Shown here piece by piece: positions 32,867 through 38,138 of a DNA stretch of 38,138 nt. A program made the translations under genes and the position numbers. The stretch lies in contig CAYYPK010000055.1 of NCBI GenBank assembly GCA_964473525.1, positions 1-38,138 on the forward strand, written 5' to 3'. The notes below the pieces were generated by a model that was not told where the DNA came from, did no database searches, and saw nothing but the letters and a program-made list of their open reading frames with translations. Origin of the DNA: GCA-2687025 sp964473525 (lineage in GTDB: Bacteria; Poribacteria; WGA-4E; GCA-2687025). How positions within the stretch are numbered: the first letter of the stretch is position 1; each line of letters opens with the position of its first letter.

Positions 32867-33100
32867 CTATCGGCGCTCCCGAATCAACGTCTGCGGGGCC
32901 GGCTCGCCGTCCATGCGGATGGGCTTCCACTCGGTGAAGCGGCTGATCTCGTCGAGGGTCGCTGGGCACGGAATGCCGCACGCTAGCCCGGAGTCCAGCA
33001 GGCGCTTGTGACGGACGGCGCGTCGGTCGGCCCTCAGGTCGTCGTCCGGGAGCTCGTCAACCATCCAACCGAGATCTACTCGCGTGGCCGAGGCCGGCAT
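32867..33100 (-). CDS. 77-residue protein of unknown function, upstream of sce7726-type gene
   Basis: 77 residues, charged, no membrane helix or Cys cluster: MPASATRVDLGWMVDELPDD, LLDSGLACGIPCPATLDEIS, FTEWKPIRMDGEPAPQTL. No family recognised. It is supported as a real gene by a strong GGAGGGAG 7 nt before ATG 33100 and by its stop abutting the next start with no spacer. Size and position suit a partner or antitoxin for the nuclease-like protein; that is inference. Confidence 0.6.
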   Translation of the reverse strand: MPASATRVDLGWMVDELPDDDLRADRRAVRHKRLLDSGLACGIPCPATLDEISRFTEWKPIRMDGEPAPQTLIRERR

Positions 33101-33771
33101 ACGGCGTCTCCCTCCGATGTGCAGCGGGCGCTTGTCTCGCCAGAATGGTACGTCGTTGGGCGGCGGGGCTCCCGTCCCTTACGCCGGACACGTGCCGTGG
33201 GTGCCGCTCTCAGCGTATAGGCACATGGTACCACTGGGCGGGGCCTGACGCTACAGCGTGTGCAGCTCCGTCTCCTGCGCGGACACGGGTTCCACGCCTC
33301 GCCGGAAGTACCCAGGATCCAACTCGTTGGCGATGCTGTGCCCGCCGGCCTTCAAGGCGGCCATCACCGTCAGGCATCCGGTCGTGCCCTGTAACCGGCC
33401 ACATCGCCGAGCTGGCGGCCGGACGGAAGTCGTCGAACGACATGCCCCGGTCAGGCAACCCGACGGGTACTCTTACGCACAGATCATCGGCGCCGCGCCT
33501 GCTCGCTTGCAGCCGGCACCCCCGCCCGCGCAGCATGGGCGCGGCTGCGTTCCATCGTCATGGAGTCGTCTCCGTGTATGACATAGGCCCTTCGATCGGA
33601 AGCTCCGCTAGCCAGGGCCATGTGGCCCGATCCCGCGCCGCGACCGGCGTTGGGCGGTGTGTGCCGGTCCATATCACTATCGTGCAACGACGTGCGAAGG
33701 GTTGGCGTTCCACGGCGTGCTTCAGCTGCCGCGTCTCCGGTTCGTAGTTGGCACATGCAGACTGGCCGACA
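33101..33771. other. Stretch without an intact gene, right flank of accessory module
   Basis: About 0.67 kb. Only the first 15-20 bp (ribosome site of the 33100 gene) have a clear role. Short coding-like fragments occur on the minus strand in different frames (33251-33400, and further up 'GHMALASGASDRRAYVIHGDD'), suggesting one or more decayed genes. No complete gene, RNA or repeat was recognised. Confidence 0.5.
33251..33400 (-). pseudogene. Possible 3' remnant of a decayed gene
   Basis: Read on the minus strand the frame gives TVMAALKAGGHSIANELD, GYFRRGVEPVSAQE and TELHTL before TAG (33253-33251). This looks like a genuine protein C-terminus, but the frame has no plausible start. Further upstream another frame looks better (VGLPDRGMSFDDFRPAA), implying a frameshift. 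No family assigned. Confidence 0.3.
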
Positions 33772-34443
33772 TCATCTCGCCGGATCGTCGACAGGTTCCG
33801 CAAGCGTGACCTGCAGGTTGGCGAACCGCCCGCCCCAGGAGCGCACACCCACTGAACCGTTGGTGTGATCGTGCATCAGGTCCTCAATCACCTGCACAGG
33901 CTCTGAGCCATCGTCCAGGAAGACGCGAGCTTGCCTCCCCTGCACCTCAATCCTCACATGAAACCACTCGTTCTGCTCTATGAGACGGATGGGCTGTTCG
34001 TATGGCGGACGATGCAGTTCCTCCTGTTTGAGCGTTCCGTGTGGGTAGTATTGCACAGTCTGAGGACGCTGATTCCCCGAGATGCGGAAGTAGATGTCCT
34101 CGGAGAGCCGCTCGCCTTCGACCTCGCGGACCCGGAACGAGATCCCAAGGTACGCGCCGCCGGCCATGTCGCATTCGATGGAGCCGTCTCTGAACAGTAA
34201 ACCCCTAGGATATGCCGCAGTACCCATACCACGAGTCTGTACCAGCTCGTTGGCGTGTGGGAACTCCTCGGACCAGCCGACGGCTACGCGCTTCTCATCG
34301 TACACCCACTGATCTAGGTCGAAGTCGCCGTAGTCTCTGACGACACCAAGGCGAACGTCTGGGTCCGACAACGGCTCTTGGGCGGCCCCTGCCAGTGACA
34401 GCGCGATCGCCACGAGCGTCGCGAGATAGCCAAGTGTCTTCAC
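33772..34443 (-). CDS. Secreted LamG/DUF1080-like concanavalin-fold protein
   Basis: 223 residues. A signal peptide (MKTLGYLATLVAIALSLAGA) precedes a single beta-sandwich: GLLFRDGSIECDMAGGAYLGISFRV, IYFRISGNQ, EWFHVRIEVQGRQARVFLDDGSEPV and GSVGVRSWGGRFANLQV. This is the pattern of 3-keto-disaccharide hydrolase/DUF1080 and LamG-type folds, used for binding or cutting sugars. Catalytic residues cannot be picked out. GTG 34443 has GAGGAGG 5 nt upstream. Monocistronic by position. Confidence 0.8.
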   Translation of the reverse strand: MKTLGYLATLVAIALSLAGAAQEPLSDPDVRLGVVRDYGDFDLDQWVYDEKRVAVGWSEEFPHANELVQTRGMGTAAYPRGLLFRDGSIECDMAGGAYLGISFRVREVEGERLSEDIYFRISGNQRPQTVQYYPHGTLKQEELHRPPYEQPIRLIEQNEWFHVRIEVQGRQARVFLDDGSEPVQVIEDLMHDHTNGSVGVRSWGGRFANLQVTLAEPVDDPAR

Positions 34444-35160
34444 CGTGTCCTCCTCGGCGCCTGAATCATGTACGCAGCCGCCATGTCTGGCTTCGTGATC
34501 GGCCGGCGCCCGCCAGATAGAGTCGACCGAGCCCCGAGTCTAACCCCTGCCTGGATTCCGTCCAACACACATCCTGCTCCCTGCGGGACGTTTGCTTGAC
34601 GTGTGTCGAGGGATCCAGAGACCGCCAAGCTAGGGGCCGCGATTCTGACCGGCTCGGCCGTCGACGACCGCATTGGCCCTGCTTCCCTGATTCGTCGCCG
34701 GGCCGTGACGCGGCACCGGCCGCCAGAGCGGGCGAGCCACTCACGCTCCGCCGCACGCCAGCATCGACGGCCGACCGTGAACGGCCGCCTCCCGCGCCCG
34801 CCTTGCCGCTGCGGCCCGGCGAAGCCCGTTGCGGGGCGTCGACGCGCTCTGTGGGTGGATACAGCCCACTGAGTCGGTGATTTACACCCATGCCGCGGTA
34901 TCCCCCTACCACAAGGACCGACGACGCGTCACCGCGTCTCGCCCGCGCGGCCGCGGGTGATACGGACCCACCGCGCCTGCCCCGCGTCCGACGTGGCGCC
35001 TCCCCGCCCACCCGCGCCACCACGACGTTTCCGCTCAAGAGGCCCTTTTGGCACGGCACTTGATTGGGTAGTCCCATCACCCGCGTTGAGTGGACCGGGT
35101 ACTTGCGACGTCACGGCGCAGCTCGGAGGGCCGCTCCTGGCGCCAACGTCTGACGAGAGG
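34444..35160. other. 0.7-kb intergenic stretch, nothing recognised
   Basis: Open frames here are long only because the DNA is GC-rich; their translations are Arg/Ser/Gly-rich and lack domains or ribosome sites. It separates two divergent genes, so promoters must lie in it, but no good -10/-35 pair stood out. Confidence 0.5.
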
Positions 35161-35170
35161 GAGGGAGCCT

Positions 35171-35578
35171 ATGCGCGCCATACTGGCGGCCGTCCTGGGC
35201 GCCGTGGTTGGCTCGGCTGTGTTCTTCGTGGTCGCGGCGGTGGACAACGCGATAGACCCGACACCGCCTGAACTGATGGATCCGGCAACTGCGGAAGCAG
35301 TCGCGCGGCGGGTAGCGGCTACCCCAACGCGCACGTGGCTCGTAACAATGTGCGGACTCGCTCTCGGAGCCTTCGTGGGAGGCGGCGTCGCCGTTGGGGT
35401 TGCACGAGCGAAGGCCACATGGGTTGCAGGCGCGGTTGGCCTGATCCTCTCTCCCTGGGCGGTCTACACGTTCTACGTGGTGTACCCAGCGGTGCTATGG
35501 GTACCGGTTGGGATGCTGATGTCAGTCTTCCTGTTCGCCCAACTCGGTGGCGTTGCGACCGAGCGGATACGGAGATAG
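35171..35578 (+). CDS. Small integral membrane protein, unknown function
   Basis: 135 residues with about four hydrophobic helices (AILAAVLGAVVGSAVFFVVAAV, LVTMCGLALGAFVGGGVAVGVA, AGAVGLILSPWAVYTFYVV, LWVPVGMLMSVFLFAQLGG). Gly-rich packing motifs are frequent. No family recognised; the first two helices flank a short extracytoplasmic loop (DPTPPELMDPATAEAVARR). GGGAGGGAG precedes ATG 35171; the longer start at 35090 has no such site. It lies 10 bp before the lipoprotein pair. Confidence 0.7.
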   Translation: MRAILAAVLGAVVGSAVFFVVAAVDNAIDPTPPELMDPATAEAVARRVAATPTRTWLVTMCGLALGAFVGGGVAVGVARAKATWVAGAVGLILSPWAVYTFYVVYPAVLWVPVGMLMSVFLFAQLGGVATERIRR

Positions 35579-35588
35579 AAACAGCGCC

Positions 35589-35984
35589 ATGCGCAATCGA
35601 CGATCCCCGGCGCTCGCGGGCTGCCTCCTGCTGCTGTCGGCCACGCTGGCTCTTAGCGCGTGTGGAGGGCGCCCTGCGGTCTCACAGGCTGTCAGCGCCG
35701 ATGCAACCGTCGCGCGTCCTGCCCTGGACGAGAGTGACCTCGACACGTGGCGCGCCTACTACGCGAGTCAGTTCAGCGTGTACGGCGAGAACGCCCTGGA
35801 GCCAGCGGATTACTACCCGGAAAGCTCGAGAGAGGCGTACCTGCTGGAGCGCCGGGCGTGGGAGCAGGAGCGACTCGCCGCCGTCGAGCGACAGCGGCGC
35901 AGAGAGAACATCTACGCGCGCATCGCGTTTGTCGCCATCGGCCTTGCCGCCTATGGCGCGTACGCTCTTGTCACGCGAGACTAG
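35589..35984 (+). CDS. Lipoprotein of tandem pair, first copy
   Basis: 131 residues. The signal peptide ends in L-S-A-C25, a lipobox. The middle has DLDTWRAYYASQFSVYGENALEP and SREAYLLERRAWEQER; the end is a hydrophobic helix (IYARIAFVAIGLAAYGAYALV) plus TRD. A lipid anchor at one end and a membrane helix at the other is odd and suggests the chain spans the periplasm or loops back into the same membrane. It has a paralogue of identical length immediately downstream. The ribosome site is weak (GGAG 14 nt upstream). Starts 10 bp after the small membrane-protein gene. Confidence 0.72.
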   Translation: MRNRRSPALAGCLLLLSATLALSACGGRPAVSQAVSADATVARPALDESDLDTWRAYYASQFSVYGENALEPADYYPESSREAYLLERRAWEQERLAAVERQRRRENIYARIAFVAIGLAAYGAYALVTRD

Positions 35985-36080
35985 CAAGCGTTGGCCGCGA
36001 GGGCTGCGCGCAAGACCCCGTGGCTGCGAAAGCCGGGTCAGGGGCGGAGGCGACCGTCGGACGCTTGTGGAAAGGGAGCC

Positions 36081-36476
36081 ATGCTACGTTCGCATAGTTC
36101 AGTCGCAGGGCTCTGGCTGATACCCCTGCTGGCGGCGATGGCCGCCCTTGGCGGGTGCGGGGCGCGAGCTCCGGCTGCACACGTTCAGCAGCCGCGGGTC
36201 GCGGTGGAGCGTCCTCTGGAGGACAGCGACGACCTGGCGGCGTGGCGGCGTTACTACGCGGGCCAGTTCCGCGCCTACGGCGAAGACACCATCGAGCCCG
36301 AGGCTACGCGCCGCGTGATCGCCCGCGAGGCCTACCGGCTGGAGCGGCAGCAGTGGGCAGTGCATCAAGCCGCCGTGAGACAGCGCGAGCTTGAGGAGCC
36401 TCTCTACGGCCTATTCGGTGTGATCGTGCTGGGCCTCGCGGGCTACGGCGTGTATGCACTCTTGGCAGGCGACTAG
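36081..36476 (+). CDS. Lipoprotein of tandem pair, second copy
   Basis: 131 residues, lipobox L-G-G-C26. It shares with the preceding gene D-L-xx-W-R-x-YYA-x-QF-x-x-YGE, EP, REAY-x-LER-x-x-W and a C-terminal helix LFGVIVLGLAGYGVYALLAGD. The two are thus a duplicated, diverged pair of exactly the same length. Unknown family. The in-frame extension upstream to 35991 has no signal-peptide character and is rejected. GGAAAG lies about 6 nt before ATG 36081. Confidence 0.72.
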   Translation: MLRSHSSVAGLWLIPLLAAMAALGGCGARAPAAHVQQPRVAVERPLEDSDDLAAWRRYYAGQFRAYGEDTIEPEATRRVIAREAYRLERQQWAVHQAAVRQRELEEPLYGLFGVIVLGLAGYGVYALLAGD

Positions 36477-36549
36477 GCGGGCGAGGTCTGCGCGGGGAGC
36501 CAATGTGGCGTAGACCGCGGCTGGATGCGCGGGCCTGGCGCCGCTGCCC

Positions 36550-36572
36550 GACGGCCTCACGCGGCGGCCGTC
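36550..36572. terminator. Hairpin between convergent genes
   Basis: GACGGCC (36550-36556) and GGCCGTC (36566-36572) pair over 7 bp with a 9-nt loop, in the 110-bp gap between the lipoprotein and the K+ channel gene. No T-tract on either side; could end transcription in both directions only weakly. Confidence 0.3.
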
Positions 36573-36586
36573 CTCCATACACTGGG

Positions 36587-38119
36587 CTAGATGTCGGTAG
36601 CAGCCTCGCGGCAGTCAGCCATGGCCTGCTCGAATGGCTCCCACTCGAGGCCGGGCATCGCGATGATGGACAGCCTGTCGCCCTGCTGAATCCGCTCAGA
36701 GGGTGGCGGGCACACCAGGGGACCATCGTCCTTGACTATGGCGAGCGGGTTCACCCTTACGTTGGACTGCTCAGCCGCCTCCATGCAGAACCGGCCAAAC
36801 TCCGCCCACGACCAGCCCACCGTCGCGCGCGGAGAGACGGTGTTCGGGTTCCCGCCCGCGGTGTTAAGCAGCAGGTGCTGCACGATCGACGAGCTGTGCG
36901 GATCCTGACACTCCTGGACGAGAGCAAGCATCTGCAGGTACTCCATGACGGCGGTGGAGTCCATGTCCTCGAACATCCAGGCGTTCTCCGTGCTGACCAA
37001 GACGTGCAGAATACGCGTCTCGTCCCCTACGTACCTCGACACGAGGTCCACCACGGTGCGCGTTGTCCCATCGGATTCCGGGACGGACGCCTCGGTTGGG
37101 AACACTATCACTACGTTGTTGTCGCGCAGCCGCGCCCGATCGTAGATGCGCCTGTCCAGGGTGGATCCGCGGACGAAATGCACGTGCGCGCAGTTGGCGG
37201 CAGTGGGTGGGAGTTCGTAGAGCGTATCGTCCACGATACAGATCGGCACGTCGCTCTCAATGTGCCGTATCTCCTCAACGAAGGCGTCGAAACAGGCGTC
37301 CCCTGGGTAGTTGAATAGCACATAGCCGTTCGTGTACGGGTTCTCCATTTGCCCCGTTCGCCTCCTTGTCTCAACTTCCTCGCGCTCCTCGACAAATCCG
37401 GCGCCCAAGACCCCTACCGGGAGCGCAAACATCGCGATGCCAATCAGCGAGATGACCATGGCGAGCGCCTTGCCCCAGAAGGTTATTGGCACGATGTCGC
37501 CATACCCAACGGTCGTCAGCGTTGACATACCCCACCACATCGCGGTCGGGATGTTCTTGAACACCTCCGGCTGTGCGTCCGTCTCGACGAAGTACAGCAC
37601 GCTAGACGCCACGACCAACAGCACAATCTCCGCGAAGAAGGCGATGATCAGCTCCTCCTTCTTGCGGACGAAGATGGACGCGAGCGTGTTCAGCGATGAG
37701 GAATAGCGGCCGATGCGGATGATGCGGACCAACCGCAGCAGTCGGAGGGCTCGAGCGAACCTCAGATCGTCATAGGGCACGATCATGGGAAGGTAGAACG
37801 GCACGATCACGAGGAGATCAAGCAGCATCATCGGCTGAACGGCGTAACGCAGACGGCCGCGAACTGGATGCGAGTAGGCTGGGTCTGCCGTGCAGGACCA
37901 GATGCGTAGGATGTATTCGGACGTGAAGACCATGAGGGAGAATGCGTCAAACAGGTCGAACGCGAGCCGGTACTTCGCGCCGATCGAGTCGACGGTCTCG
38001 AGCATCAACGCCAGGATGTTGAGCACGATGAGCAGAGCGATCGATATGTCGGCGACCTGGCTGAGGCGGTCATCGTCGGCCGCCTTCGAGGGTGTACATA
38101 GATCGGTGTAAACGACCAT
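36587..38119 (-). CDS. Voltage-gated-type potassium channel with cytosolic nucleotide-binding-like domain
   Basis: 510 residues. Six helices: S1 (ADISIALLIVLNILALMLETV), S2-S3, an Arg-rich S4 (RFARALRLLRLVRIIRIGRYS) with the regular arginine spacing of a voltage sensor, S5, and a pore ending in the selectivity filter TTVGYGD near residue 207, followed by S6. The cytosolic half (about 265-510) has an RCK/TrkA-N-like alternation (VPICIVDDTLYELPP, HVHFVRGSTLD, NNVVIVFPTEAS, ILHVLVSTENAWMFE) and a late RIQQGDRLSIIAMPG that resembles TrkA-C. It conducts K+ across the inner membrane with ligand control probable. Only 19 bp precede ATG 38119 in the window, with no ribosome site and no in-frame stop, so the true start may lie outside. 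Confidence 0.9.
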   Translation of the reverse strand: MVVYTDLCTPSKAADDDRLSQVADISIALLIVLNILALMLETVDSIGAKYRLAFDLFDAFSLMVFTSEYILRIWSCTADPAYSHPVRGRLRYAVQPMMLLDLLVIVPFYLPMIVPYDDLRFARALRLLRLVRIIRIGRYSSSLNTLASIFVRKKEELIIAFFAEIVLLVVASSVLYFVETDAQPEVFKNIPTAMWWGMSTLTTVGYGDIVPITFWGKALAMVISLIGIAMFALPVGVLGAGFVEEREEVETRRRTGQMENPYTNGYVLFNYPGDACFDAFVEEIRHIESDVPICIVDDTLYELPPTAANCAHVHFVRGSTLDRRIYDRARLRDNNVVIVFPTEASVPESDGTTRTVVDLVSRYVGDETRILHVLVSTENAWMFEDMDSTAVMEYLQMLALVQECQDPHSSSIVQHLLLNTAGGNPNTVSPRATVGWSWAEFGRFCMEAAEQSNVRVNPLAIVKDDGPLVCPPPSERIQQGDRLSIIAMPGLEWEPFEQAMADCREAATDI

Positions 38120-38138
38120 GGCTGATATAGCATGGGGG

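Noticed and set aside
33145..33747. 200-residue open frame right of the module
   Set aside because: Low-complexity Arg/Pro/Ser translation; fragments on the opposite strand look more protein-like.
33484..33756. Metallo-beta-lactamase-like piece (GHMALASG, VIHGDD)
   Set aside because: Resemblance is short and lacks the HxHxDH motif; kept only as a hint of decayed coding DNA.
34466..35080. 204-residue open frame in the intergenic stretch
   Set aside because: Arg/Ser/Gly-rich, no ribosome site, no domain; chance frame in GC-rich DNA.
1..38138. CRISPR arrays, tRNA or rRNA genes, insertion sequences, integrases
   Set aside because: No regularly spaced short repeats, no tRNA-like cloverleaf noticed, no transposase or recombinase motifs; by eye only, a tRNA scan would settle it.

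Overview
The window is GC-rich, densely coding bacterial DNA. Its gene content is LamG-like secreted proteins, a heparinase II/III-type lyase, a BNR-type beta-propeller, a uroporphyrinogen-decarboxylase-like protein, a two-cluster Fe-S aldo/keto reductase, a sugar-isomerase TIM barrel, and WD40 and YVTN propellers. This mix recalls polysaccharide-degrading environmental phyla such as Poribacteria, Latescibacterota or Planctomycetota. That placement is an impression from content: there is no rRNA or other phylogenetic marker here. Lipobox signal peptides show that lipoproteins are made.

Layout. 1-466: 3' end of a WD40 gene. 577-1419 (-): secreted LamG protein. 1566-3232 (+): EamA/DMT transporter, then an MNT/HEPN nucleotidyltransferase pair. 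3242-8333 (-): a tight five-gene run of secreted esterase, two tandem small membrane proteins (the first frameshifted), GNAT acetyltransferase and secreted heparinase-like lyase. 8577-9935 (+): serine beta-lactamase-like hydrolase. 9964-12697 (-): two MacB/FtsX-type permeases with no ATPase beside them. 12982-17751 (+): a very large zinc-ribbon/cyclase/AAA/TPR signalling protein with a C-terminal concanavalin-like domain, followed 3 nt later by an aminoglycoside-type nucleotidyltransferase. 17832-28808: catabolic and secreted genes (URO-D-like, BNR propeller, Ada/Ogt-type alkyltransferase, sugar isomerase, APH-like kinase, YncE/phosphoesterase lipoprotein, Fe-S aldo/keto reductase).

28809-33771 looks like an accessory insert. 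About 0.8 kb on the left and 0.65 kb on the right hold no intact gene. Between them lie two convergent operons whose 3' ends overlap by 35 bp. The plus operon has a good extended -10 promoter and encodes an ImmA/IrrE metallopeptidase, a PIN-like protein and a T4-beta-family (sce7725-like) protein. The minus operon encodes a 77-aa unknown protein and an sce7726-family PD-(D/E)xK-like protein. This is the best candidate in the window for an undescribed, probably defensive, system.

33772-38138: a secreted LamG/DUF1080-like protein (-), a 0.7 kb empty stretch, a small membrane protein and two tandem paralogous lipoproteins (+), and a voltage-gated-type K+ channel with a cytosolic nucleotide-binding-like region (-).
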